From Candidatus Gastranaerophilales bacterium (lineage in GTDB: Bacteria; Cyanobacteriota; Vampirovibrionia; Gastranaerophilales; Gastranaerophilaceae): a stretch of DNA of 64,000 nucleotides. Below are positions 27,143 to 34,938 of this stretch, piece by piece; position 1 is the first letter of the stretch, and the number at the start of each line of letters is the position of its first letter. The stretch spans positions 246,069 to 310,068 of the forward strand of contig JAQUVW010000003.1 in NCBI GenBank assembly GCA_028693235.1, written 5' to 3'. Under the pieces are notes generated by a model, which did not search any database, had not been told where the DNA came from, and saw nothing but the letters and a program-made list of their open reading frames with translations. A program made the position numbers and the translations under genes.

Positions 27143-27375
27143 GAGTCGAGATTAAAGGGATTTAGTTAGTGAGGTGATGGCTTAAACTTTCGACAGAGAG
27201 TGGTTACTAGACAAATAGACTGTTAATTTATATGAAAGAGAAAATTTTAGAAATCTAAATTTAATTCTCAGAGTTAGAGCTCTGGAATATGTATATTTGA
27301 GGAGTTTTGGAAAATAAATTTATGTTGGGAGAAAATCAACAAAAATGTCTCGTTTAAATACGGGACTTTTTTTTT
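27143..27375 (+). ncRNA. candidate structured noncoding RNA, about 230 nt, class unknown
   Basis: The unit begins about 6 bases after a consensus TATAAT and ends in an intrinsic terminator: GTCTCGT (27347-27353), loop TTAAAT, ACGGGAC (27360-27366) with one G-U pair, then nine T. Inside it GTCGA near 27146 can pair with TCGAC near 27190 and extend by TTAA/TTAA, and GAGA...TTTTAG (27238-27250) can pair with CTAAA...TTCTC (27255-27269). No long reading frame starts in it except the deoB extension, which would have to read through the terminator. It could be a 6S-like RNA, a leader RNA or a new class; I could not match it to a known consensus. Confidence 0.5.
27347..27375 (+). terminator. terminator of the RNA upstream of deoB
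   Basis: Seven-pair stem, 6-base loop and nine consecutive T. A separate TATAAT (27390-27395) follows it, about 50 bases before the deoB ATG, so deoB need not depend on read-through. Confidence 0.8.
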
Positions 27376-27443
27376 GCTTTCACTGGGGGTATAATAAATT
27401 TCCAAGTGAATGCATCGTGTTTATTAAACTAGAATGGAGAACT

Positions 27444-28616
27444 ATGAAAAGAGCAATTGTAGTTGTTGTAGACTCAATGGGAGCAGGAGCTTTGCCTGAT
27501 GCCGCAGAGTATAATGATTTATCAACCTGTAATACCTTACGCAATGTGGCTGCAGGTGTAGGAGGATTAAATGCTCCTACTTTCGAAAAATTGGGTCTTG
27601 GAAACATAACCGAAGTCAAAGGCGTAAAAAATAACCCAAATCATATTGCACAATTCGGCATTATGAAAGAAACATCAAAAGGCAAAGATACAACTACAGG
27701 TCACTGGGAAATGATGGGGCTTATTTTAGACGAACCGTTCCAGGTTTATCCTCACGGGTTTGACCATGGTCTTATTGATAAATTCATTAAAGCAACCGGC
27801 TGCAAAGGCATTTTGGGTAACTGTGCTGCCTCTGGAACAAAGATAATTGAAGACTTGCATGAAGAACATGCTAAAACACTTTATCCTATCGTTTACACAA
27901 GTGCTGACAGCGTTTTCCAAATAGCAGTCGACATAGATTTAATCCCTATCGAAAAACTCTATGAATATTGCGAAATCGCTAGAAAAATCTTAGATGACGG
28001 ATACAATGTTTCAAGAGTAATCGCAAGACCATACAAAATGATTGACGGAAAACCATCAAGAATTTCCGCATTAAGACATGACTACTCTGTTGTTCCTTTT
28101 AAAGATACATTGTGCAACGAAGTAATGAACAACAACGGCAGAGTCTTTGGTATTGGAAAAATTGAAGATATATTTGTAGGTTCCGGAATTACTCACGCCA
28201 TACATACAGGCTCAAACACCGAAGGATTAAACTTAACATTAAAAGCAATAAAAAATGAAATGAACCTTGATGAATTAAAAGTTGCAGATTGTACAGCTTC
28301 TCCTGACAAATATTTTATTTTCACAAACCTTGTAGATACTGACATGCTATATGGGCACAGAAATAATGTTGAAGGCTATGCTAAAGCTATTGAAGAAATT
28401 GATACATATATCCCCAAATTTATTGAAAACATGTCTGATGAGGATTTGTTAATAATCACAGCTGACCATGGGTGTGACCCTACAGTACCTGGCACTGACC
28501 ACACAAGAGAACAAGTGCCTTTACTTGTTTATCATAAAAATATTAAGCCTGAAAATCTAGGCGTAAAAGACTCTTTCACTTACGTCGCCGATACTATCAG
28601 AAATTGGCTTTTTTAA
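27444..28616 (+). CDS. deoB: phosphopentomutase
   Basis: Interconverts (deoxy)ribose 1- and 5-phosphate in nucleoside salvage. 390 residues from the ATG at 27444, the normal length, with TGGAGA upstream. VVVDSMGAGALPDA (metal-binding Asp), the DTTTGHWEMMG segment with its activated Thr, and GNCAASGT, ADHGCDPT and GTDHTREQVP are all present. The frame extends to 27345, but that part crosses the hairpin terminator and is not family-like. Confidence 0.96.
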   Translation: MKRAIVVVVDSMGAGALPDAAEYNDLSTCNTLRNVAAGVGGLNAPTFEKLGLGNITEVKGVKNNPNHIAQFGIMKETSKGKDTTTGHWEMMGLILDEPFQVYPHGFDHGLIDKFIKATGCKGILGNCAASGTKIIEDLHEEHAKTLYPIVYTSADSVFQIAVDIDLIPIEKLYEYCEIARKILDDGYNVSRVIARPYKMIDGKPSRISALRHDYSVVPFKDTLCNEVMNNNGRVFGIGKIEDIFVGSGITHAIHTGSNTEGLNLTLKAIKNEMNLDELKVADCTASPDKYFIFTNLVDTDMLYGHRNNVEGYAKAIEEIDTYIPKFIENMSDEDLLIITADHGCDPTVPGTDHTREQVPLLVYHKNIKPENLGVKDSFTYVADTIRNWLF

Positions 28617-28645
28617 CGGGTATAGTAAAAAAACATTTTTTTTGT

Positions 28646-28651
28646 TATAAT
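28646..28651 (+). promoter_or_regulatory. -10 element of the ferredoxin gene
   Basis: TATAAT lies 50 bases upstream of the ferredoxin ATG and 29 bases after deoB. No good -35 is visible. Confidence 0.45.
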
Positions 28652-28701
28652 ACTCTCGAATTTAATTCACAAAGAGACAATTAATTTAAAAGGAGAAAAT
28701 T

Positions 28702-28878
28702 ATGAAAGTAACTGTTGGAGACGGATGCATAGCATGTGGTGCTTGCGAATCTATTTGTGACGCTGTATTTTCAGTAGAAGATATCGCTGTTGTTGATGAA
28801 TCAGCTGTTGCCGGTAACGAAGATTGCGTTAAAGAAGCTGCTGACGCTTGTCCGGTTAGTGCTATTGAAGTTGAATAG
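28702..28878 (+). CDS. small ferredoxin, single [4Fe-4S] type
   Basis: 58 residues, too short for many gene lists. The order is CIACGACESIC (CxxCxxCxxxC) near residue 9 and a later ACPVSAI. Three Cys of the first motif plus the Cys before Pro form the classic one-cluster pattern; the remaining Cys of the first motif and one near residue 42 are extra. It would carry electrons at low potential in anaerobic metabolism. AAGGAG lies 6 bases before the ATG. It has its own promoter and terminator. Confidence 0.93.
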   Translation: MKVTVGDGCIACGACESICDAVFSVEDIAVVDESAVAGNEDCVKEAADACPVSAIEVE

Positions 28879-28891
28879 TCAATATATTTAA

Positions 28892-28931
28892 AATAAAGGC
28901 TGCCTTTTCTAAAAGGGCAGCCTTTATTTTT
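28892..28931 (+). terminator. terminator of the ferredoxin gene
   Basis: A 13-bp perfect stem AATAAAGGCTGCC / GGCAGCCTTTATT with an 11-base loop, followed by T, starts 13 bases after the stop. Confidence 0.93.
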
Positions 28932-28955
28932 GAAAACAATGAATTGGGATATAAA

Positions 28956-29594
28956 ATGAAAGATATCGATAAAATTTCTAAATTGTTGAAAAAAGAAAAT
29001 TTACCAAAAACTGACTTTGTGCAATTTATGGAAAATATTAAAGACCCATATATTGTTCTTATTGCATGCATTTTATCCCTAAGAACCAATGATAAAACCA
29101 CCTATCCTGCAACTATGCGAATGCTCGCCCTTGGCAAAACACCAAAAGATTTCGCAAATCTTGACACCGAAATATTGGCTAAAGCCATATATCCCGTCGG
29201 CTTTTACAAAACAAAAGCAAAACAAATCGTTGATTTGTCAAAAATATTATATGAAGAAATGAACTCTCAGGTGCCTGAGTCTATTGAAGAACTCATCAAA
29301 TTTAAGGGCGTGGGCAGAAAAACAGCAAATCTCGTATTAGCTAAAGGTTTTAATAAGCCGGCAATTTGCGTTGACGTTCACGTTCACAGGATTTCTAACA
29401 GAGTAGGGCTCGTAAAGACCAAAAACCCTGAAGAAACCGAATTTGACCTAAAAAAAAATCTACCCCATAAATACTGGATAGATTTAAATACCCTATTAGT
29501 TACTTTTGGACAAAATATCTGTAAACCGATATCGCCAAAGTGCCCTTCCTGTTGTTTAAAGACTATGTGCGATTTCTACCGCTCTAGCCTTTAA
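28956..29594 (+). CDS. nth: endonuclease III (DNA glycosylase/AP lyase)
   Basis: Base-excision repair of oxidised pyrimidines. 212 residues from the ATG at 28956 with TTGGGA upstream; the in-frame TTG at 28944 is rejected. The helix-hairpin-helix FKGVGRKTANLVL contains the catalytic Lys and is followed by VDVHVHRISNRVGL with the catalytic Asp. The C-terminal Cys set C-x6-C-x2-C-x5-C binds the [4Fe-4S] cluster. The 3' end overlaps a small convergent gene by 11 bases. Confidence 0.95.
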   Translation: MKDIDKISKLLKKENLPKTDFVQFMENIKDPYIVLIACILSLRTNDKTTYPATMRMLALGKTPKDFANLDTEILAKAIYPVGFYKTKAKQIVDLSKILYEEMNSQVPESIEELIKFKGVGRKTANLVLAKGFNKPAICVDVHVHRISNRVGLVKTKNPEETEFDLKKNLPHKYWIDLNTLLVTFGQNICKPISPKCPSCCLKTMCDFYRSSL

Positions 29595-29781
29595 TTACTT
29601 TTGAAACTATGTTCATAAATTCGAAAACTGATTCTTTAACAAATGATTGAGCTAATTTTGAAATTGGTTGGCTATCAACGTATTCATAAGCTACATAAAT
29701 CGGATCAGCTGAATTTCTAAATCTCATTCTTGTATCATTTGTATTGAAAATATTATTATCATAAGTAACGTTCATTGTCAT
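29584..29781 (-). CDS. small protein of unknown function (65 residues)
   Basis: Likely real: ATG with AGAGGA about 10 bases upstream, and a TATA-rich region further up that may be its promoter. Composition is balanced (MTMNVTYDNNIFN start, central YVAYEYVDSQPISKLAQSFVKE). No signal peptide, membrane segment or known motif. A second ATG at codon 3 is possible. Function unknown. Confidence 0.55.
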   Translation of the reverse strand: MTMNVTYDNNIFNTNDTRMRFRNSADPIYVAYEYVDSQPISKLAQSFVKESVFEFMNIVSKVIKG

Positions 29782-29954
29782 ATCTCTCTGTCCTCTGAAT
29801 CTCTCGTTTTAAATCTCTCTTATATATATATAAAGTATATGCCGTGCGAAATATTGCTTTTTTTATCTTATTTTATGAACTTTTGTAAATATTTTACTGC
29901 TTTGTGAAATTATTCAAAAAGAGTTGCCATTACTAACTTTAGCGGATAATTTTC

Positions 29955-29990
29955 GAGCAAAAAAAAAAACGACTCAGTTGAGTCGTTTTA
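29955..29990 (-). terminator. terminator of the ribbon-helix-helix gene
   Basis: On the minus strand a 9-bp or longer stem AACGACTCA / TGAGTCGTT with a two-base centre is followed by a run of about ten T. It lies 20 bases after the stop of the RHH gene. Confidence 0.85.
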
Positions 29991-30010
29991 TAAAATTGAT
30001 ATCTGTTAAT

Positions 30011-30199
30011 CTAATCGAGTAATGATTCTAAAATTGAAGCATTTTTCATTGCCAATGTATTTTCTCTTACTTTATTTCTATGAATATATGTTCTTAATGC
30101 TTCTCTTATCAATTCGCTTCTAGAACGATTTTCACCATCTGCTACTTGATCGATTTCTCCTAAAAATTTTTCCGGCATTGAAATTAAAACTCTAGCCAT
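30011..30199 (-). CDS. ribbon-helix-helix (CopG-like) DNA-binding protein
   Basis: 62 residues. RVLISMPEKFLGEIDQVA gives the N-terminal strand and first helix, and NRSRSELIREALRTYI is the typical second helix of the RHH fold. Such proteins act as dimeric repressors, often as antitoxins, but no toxin gene is adjacent. The ATG follows AAAGGAG. It is transcribed alone, away from the sugar cluster. Confidence 0.85.
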   Translation of the reverse strand: MARVLISMPEKFLGEIDQVADGENRSRSELIREALRTYIHRNKVRENTLAMKNASILESLLD

Positions 30200-30346
30200 A
30201 ATTTCTCCTTTTCTATAAATATTTTTTGTAATCTCTAAAGTCCTCTGTACTTATATAAAGTTATTTTTGAAATAAAAATTGACTATTTTGTATATATTTT
30301 TTAAATTTTGTTTAACATAACTTTACATATCGCCACCGAAACATAA

Positions 30347-30375
30347 TTGCCAACTAAATGGAGAGTATATATAAT
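30347..30375 (+). promoter_or_regulatory. sigma-70 promoter of the surface-sugar cluster
   Basis: TTGCCA (30347-30352) and TATAAT (30370-30375) are 17 bases apart, five and six matches to consensus, 33 bases before the ATG of the first glycosyltransferase. Confidence 0.8.
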
Positions 30376-30408
30376 CAATTTGATAGAAATTAAGGGAGTC
30401 CCATATTA

Positions 30409-31704
30409 ATGACATCTCAGCTAAATAATGATTTAGATATTTTCGTTATAACTTACAATCGAGCTGAAAAACTAAAAAATACGCTTGAACAAATTTTTTC
30501 TGAAGGCTCTCCTATTAAAAATTTGCAAATTACAATTTTAAATAATGCATCAACTGACGAAACCTCGAATATCATCGAAAAATATAAAACAAAATATAAA
30601 AATTTAAAACATATTATTAATAAAAGGAATATCGGCGGAAATGCAAACATAATAAGAGCTTACGAATCTGCTGAAAAAAAATATATATGGGTTTTGTGCG
30701 ATGATGACGATTTTGATTGGACAGGATTTGGTGAAATTGAAAACGCAATCGCAAATGATTATGACGTCATTCTCACTCGAAAATGCACTAAAAATATAGC
30801 TGATTTGTTTTATAAAGCGTCTTTTGTTCCGGCAGCTATTTACAAAACATCTCTTTTAACAACGACAGTAATAACTAATGCTTATGATAATATTTCGAAC
30901 CTGTTTCCGCATTTAGCAATAATGGCAAAGTGTATAAATACTAATGTGAAAATTTATTATCCGAAGCATCAAGTCGTAAATATGGGAATTGCAAACTTCC
31001 ATCCCTTGAGCTACATAAGAGGTAACGAAAAAGAACAAATACCTATCGATAGGCAAAACATGTTTTGGACAGTCGGGTATTTATCATCAATACAACTGAT
31101 AAGAGATAGAAAAAAACAAATTGAAATCATCAACGGATTAAGACATGGACACAAATCGCTCTATGATTTGTTTAAAACAAAAATACTTTTAAATAAAAAA
31201 TACTATCAAAACAGCCCCGTTAATATTTATAAGATATTGCGTAATTTATCGTTGAGTCAAAAAATCAGGTTTTATTTGGCTCTTTTATCTGTCAATTTTA
31301 AATGTTTATTTTCAAATACAGATTTTATAACAGAATTTGGTGAAGATAAATGGAAAAAATATTTTGAGTACATAAACGAACAGAAATACATCAATTCGCT
31401 TGCAAAAAAATATAATGGAAAAAAAGTTCTTATTTATGGTGCCGGAACTATTGCCAATGTATTATTCGACAAATACAACCTGTCAAAATTTAATATTGTA
31501 GCAATCAGCGACCTCAAATACACAGAAGATACTGAATATAAAGGCTACACGGCAATTTCTCCTAATAAAATAAATGAATTAAAACCAGAAGTAATTTTAT
31601 TTACCTTGTACGAACCTGCAAATGCTTTAAACTTCATCAAAAAAAATTATTCGAATTTTGAATATAAATCCTTAATAAAAAAGAAAAGAAACATTATTAT
31701 ATAA
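30409..31704 (+). CDS. family 2 glycosyltransferase with C-terminal Rossmann-like domain
   Basis: 431 residues. The N-terminal GT2 (GT-A) domain begins DIFVITYNRAEKLKNTL, has LNNASTDET and the metal-binding DDDD near residue 98. The C-terminal 100 residues (KVLIYGAGTIANVLFDKY) form a nucleotide-binding-like Rossmann module. The same architecture occurs in the gene at 42413, so they are paralogues. It presumably transfers a sugar to a growing surface glycan in the cytoplasm. Strong AAGGGAG before the ATG. It is separated from rfbF by a second promoter. Confidence 0.85.
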   Translation: MTSQLNNDLDIFVITYNRAEKLKNTLEQIFSEGSPIKNLQITILNNASTDETSNIIEKYKTKYKNLKHIINKRNIGGNANIIRAYESAEKKYIWVLCDDDDFDWTGFGEIENAIANDYDVILTRKCTKNIADLFYKASFVPAAIYKTSLLTTTVITNAYDNISNLFPHLAIMAKCINTNVKIYYPKHQVVNMGIANFHPLSYIRGNEKEQIPIDRQNMFWTVGYLSSIQLIRDRKKQIEIINGLRHGHKSLYDLFKTKILLNKKYYQNSPVNIYKILRNLSLSQKIRFYLALLSVNFKCLFSNTDFITEFGEDKWKKYFEYINEQKYINSLAKKYNGKKVLIYGAGTIANVLFDKYNLSKFNIVAISDLKYTEDTEYKGYTAISPNKINELKPEVILFTLYEPANALNFIKKNYSNFEYKSLIKKKRNIII

Positions 31705-31728
31705 ATGTAATCAAATTTGTTATTATTC

Positions 31729-31758
31729 TTGACTCAATGCCTTGAAAAAACGTATAAT
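31729..31758 (+). promoter_or_regulatory. sigma-70 promoter in front of rfbF
   Basis: TTGACT (31729-31734) and TATAAT (31753-31758) are 18 bases apart, 25 bases before the rfbF ATG. Close to consensus, so the long run rfbF to 43846 can be expressed independently of the first glycosyltransferase. Confidence 0.85.
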
Positions 31759-31783
31759 AATGACAGATATTTTGAGGAATTTT

Positions 31784-32578
31784 ATGAAGGTAGTTATATT
31801 CGCAGGTGGTTTAGGAACGAGATTATCTGAAGAAACAGACTTAAAACCTAAGCCAATGGTTGAAATCGGTGGCAGACCAATTCTTTGGCATATTATGAAA
31901 ATATATTCATACTATGGCTTCAATGATTTTGTAATACTTTCCGGATATAAATCTCATGTTATAAAAGAGTATTTCGTAAATTATTACAATCGATATTCTG
32001 ACATCACTGTCGATATGGGAAATAACACGGTGGAAATCCATAAAACAAGACACGAACCTTGGAAAGTCACGATTTTATACACCGGACAAACAGCACAAAC
32101 TGGTGCCCGTCTAAAAAAAGCACAAAATTACATCAGCAGCGAACGTTTTATGCTCACTTATGGTGACGGGGTTGCTGATATAAATATTAAAAACCTACTC
32201 AAAGCTCACGAAAAATCAGGGAAAAAAGTCACAATGACTGCAATTAAACCTGCAGGGAGATTTGGTGCTGTATCAATAAATGAAAAAAATGAAATAACAA
32301 CTTTTGCCGAAAAACACACAGGCGATGATTCTTGGGTCAATGTCGGATTTTTTGTTTGCGAACCTGAAATATTTAACTACCTACCACAAGATGATGAAAA
32401 CTTAAGATTTGAAAAACAGCCATTAGAAACTTTGGCTAAGGAAAATAATCTTAACGCATATAAGCACGAAGGTTTTTGGAAACCGATGGATACATTAAAA
32501 GAAAAAACAGAGTTAACAGATTTATGGCTCAAGGGAAATGCCCCTTGGGCGATATGGCAAAACAGACAGGAGCTATAA
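31784..32578 (+). CDS. rfbF: glucose-1-phosphate cytidylyltransferase
   Basis: Makes CDP-glucose, entry point to CDP-3,6-dideoxyhexoses. 264 residues from the ATG at 31784, which follows TTGAGGA; upstream in-frame codons are rejected. VVIFAGGLGTRLSEET is the nucleotidyltransferase loop, followed by KPKPMVEIGGRPILWH, TYGDGVADI and a C-terminal WVNVGFFVCEPEIF. The GTRLSEET form and length match RfbF rather than glucose-1-phosphate thymidylyltransferase. Confidence 0.93.
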   Translation: MKVVIFAGGLGTRLSEETDLKPKPMVEIGGRPILWHIMKIYSYYGFNDFVILSGYKSHVIKEYFVNYYNRYSDITVDMGNNTVEIHKTRHEPWKVTILYTGQTAQTGARLKKAQNYISSERFMLTYGDGVADINIKNLLKAHEKSGKKVTMTAIKPAGRFGAVSINEKNEITTFAEKHTGDDSWVNVGFFVCEPEIFNYLPQDDENLRFEKQPLETLAKENNLNAYKHEGFWKPMDTLKEKTELTDLWLKGNAPWAIWQNRQEL

Positions 32579-33661
32579 GTGATTTCTAACAAAATTGTCA
32601 ATGAAGATTTAGATAAAATTTTTGAAAGTATAAAAGATAAAAGTAATAAATTTGATAATTCTAATATTTTTATTACCGGTTGTTGTGGTTTTTTGGGCTA
32701 TTATTTTTTAAATTTCTTTAATAAATTTAAAAAACAATTAAACATCAAATCTATAGTTGCTGTCGATAATTTTCAAGTTGGACGCCCTGATTGGCTTGAT
32801 GACATTTTAAAAGACGGAAATATTGATATTCAAGAATTTGATATTATCAAAGGCGATATCTCAAAATTAAAACTACAAAAAGAAAATTCTTTTGTCATAC
32901 ACATGGCATCAATTGCCTCTCCCGTATTTTATAGAAAATACCCTATAGAAACTATTGAAGCTAATATTTGGGGACTAAAAATGCTCCTTGATGAGTATAA
33001 AAACTCATCACTTAAAGGTTTTTTATTCTTTTCAAGCAGTGAGGTATATGGCGACCCGACTCCTGAAAACATACCAACTCCTGAAACATATAGAGGTAAT
33101 GTTTCTTCTGTTGGCCCGCGTTCTTGTTACGATGAGTCCAAACGATTTGGGGAAACAATTTGTTTGGAATATTCTAAACAATTTAATTTGCCTATTTCAA
33201 TTGCACGTCCGTTCAATAATTACGGCCCGGGGATGAAAATTGATGACAAAAGAGTCCCTGCTGATTTTGCAAAAGCTGTTTTAAATAACCAAAATATAGA
33301 AATTTTGTCAAACGGTAGCCCGACTAGAACTTTCTGCTATATTTCAGATGCAATTACAGGTTATTTAAAAATCCTTTTACATGGTAAATTCGATTATTTT
33401 AATATTGGAATTGAAAAACCTGAAATTTCAATTAAAGAACTTGCCTGCATTTATGTTGAGGCAGCAAAGGAATTATTCGATTATCAAGGTGAGGTTATTT
33501 ATAAAACGTCTGATGACCAAAATTACTTAACGGATAACCCAAACAGAAGATGTCCTAACATAAATAAAGCTATTAAGATTTTAGACTATTCTCCTAAAGT
33601 CGGGGTCCACGAAGGAATTAAAAGATATTTAGAATACTTAAAAACAATGGAGATTAAATAA
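32579..33661 (+). CDS. NAD-dependent epimerase/dehydratase, UDP-glucuronate decarboxylase-like
   Basis: 360 residues. ITGCCGFLGYY is the dinucleotide-binding loop; HMASIASPVFY, SSSEVYGDP and GPRSCYDESKRFGE (catalytic YxxxK) resemble UDP-xylose synthase more than CDP-glucose 4,6-dehydratase, which I do not see in the cluster. With the next gene it could turn UDP-glucuronate into UDP-xylose; alternatively it may supply the missing dehydratase step. The start is a GTG directly after the rfbF stop; its last base is shared with the next ATG. Confidence 0.8.
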   Translation: MISNKIVNEDLDKIFESIKDKSNKFDNSNIFITGCCGFLGYYFLNFFNKFKKQLNIKSIVAVDNFQVGRPDWLDDILKDGNIDIQEFDIIKGDISKLKLQKENSFVIHMASIASPVFYRKYPIETIEANIWGLKMLLDEYKNSSLKGFLFFSSSEVYGDPTPENIPTPETYRGNVSSVGPRSCYDESKRFGETICLEYSKQFNLPISIARPFNNYGPGMKIDDKRVPADFAKAVLNNQNIEILSNGSPTRTFCYISDAITGYLKILLHGKFDYFNIGIEKPEISIKELACIYVEAAKELFDYQGEVIYKTSDDQNYLTDNPNRRCPNINKAIKILDYSPKVGVHEGIKRYLEYLKTMEIK

Positions 33662-34938
33662 TGATAGCAGTTTTTGGGTTAGGTTTTGTCGGATTGACAA
33701 CAGCTCTTGGCTTTAGCGAAAAAGGTTTTCAAGTCTATGGCTACGATATTGATAAAAATAAGGTAAATTCGCTTTCTTCGCATAAAATACCTTTTTATGA
33801 ACAACAAATGCAAGAAATATTAGATAAAAATTTAAATAAAAATTTTCAACTCTCTAATGACATAAAAACTGCGGTTGATAATTCAAAAATTATTTTTTTA
33901 TGTGTCGGTACGCCCTCTGATAAAGACGGAAAAGCTGATTTAAAATATATAAAATCAGCAATTAGTGACATATTGTCTAACCTGCAAAAGGGTGAAAAGA
34001 AACTATTGGTTTTCAAATCAACGATTCCCCCCTCGACAACAAAAAATGAAATTATCCCCTATATTGAATCTAAAGGTTTTGTTGTTGGCAAAGATATTTT
34101 TGTTGCGAATAATCCGGAATTTTTACGAGAAGGCTACGCTTGGAGCGATTTTATTAATCCAGATAGAATTATTCTCGGGGTGGAAGATGACTATTCAAAA
34201 TCTTTATTAACTCAAATATATTCTAAATTTAATGTTGATATCCATTATGTTTCATTAAACACAAGTGAATTTATTAAATATTTATCAAATACATTATTAT
34301 CAACTTTAATCAGTTATTCAAACGAAATGTCAATGATAGCAAGTTCTATCGGAAATATTGATATAAAAACTGCTTTTAATATCTTGCACGAGGACAAACG
34401 CTGGTCAGGCTCACCCTGCACTATGCAAACTTATACTTATCCGGGGTGTGGTTTTGGCGGATATTGTTTGCCAAAAGATACACAAGCAATGGTATATAAA
34501 GCCAAAGAATATGGATATGATGCAAAAATATTAAAAAATGTTTTGGACGTAAATTCAGAAATAAAACCGTTTTGGATTGATAAAATTGAAAAAGAAATTC
34601 CAAAATCATCATCCCTAGGGATTTTAGGCTTATCATTTAAGCCGAATTCCGATGACATCAGACAAACACCTGCAAAAATGATAATTGAAATGTTGTTGGA
34701 AAAAGGGTACAAAAATATTAACGTATATGACCCGCTTGCTAATGAATTGTTCGATAAAACATATTCTTTGCCACTTAATTATTTAAATTCTGTTGAAGAT
34801 ATTGTTTCTCGCTGTGATACGTTAATAATAACTACAGCTTGGAATGAATTTATGGAAAAACAAGAATTATTTTCAAATAAAAAAGTTTACGATTTAAGAT
34901 ACATACTAAAAGGAGAAAATAAATGTTCCATAGTTTAA
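33661..34938 (+). CDS. UDP-glucose/GDP-mannose 6-dehydrogenase family protein
   Basis: Four-electron oxidation of a nucleotide sugar to the uronate, probably UDP-glucose to UDP-glucuronate. 425 residues. VFGLGFVGLTTALGF is the NAD-binding loop, VGTPSD follows, and the catalytic Cys is in GFGGYCLPKD (near residue 269). The C-terminal domain starts at LGILGLSFKPNSDDIR. The exact substrate cannot be read from sequence. It overlaps rfbH by 16 bases. Confidence 0.9.
   Translation: MIAVFGLGFVGLTTALGFSEKGFQVYGYDIDKNKVNSLSSHKIPFYEQQMQEILDKNLNKNFQLSNDIKTAVDNSKIIFLCVGTPSDKDGKADLKYIKSAISDILSNLQKGEKKLLVFKSTIPPSTTKNEIIPYIESKGFVVGKDIFVANNPEFLREGYAWSDFINPDRIILGVEDDYSKSLLTQIYSKFNVDIHYVSLNTSEFIKYLSNTLLSTLISYSNEMSMIASSIGNIDIKTAFNILHEDKRWSGSPCTMQTYTYPGCGFGGYCLPKDTQAMVYKAKEYGYDAKILKNVLDVNSEIKPFWIDKIEKEIPKSSSLGILGLSFKPNSDDIRQTPAKMIIEMLLEKGYKNINVYDPLANELFDKTYSLPLNYLNSVEDIVSRCDTLIITTAWNEFMEKQELFSNKKVYDLRYILKGENKCSIV

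Noticed and set aside
27143-27375. T-box riboswitch
   Set aside because: An AGAGAG and a TGG occur, but the conserved antiterminator bulge (TGGNACC) is absent.
27345-27443. N-terminal extension of deoB
   Set aside because: Crosses the terminator with nine T and is unlike the family; the ATG at 27444 has an SD and begins the conserved sequence.
30011-30199. Toxin-antitoxin pair
   Set aside because: The RHH protein resembles antitoxins, but no partner gene lies beside it in the same transcript; it ends in its own terminator.
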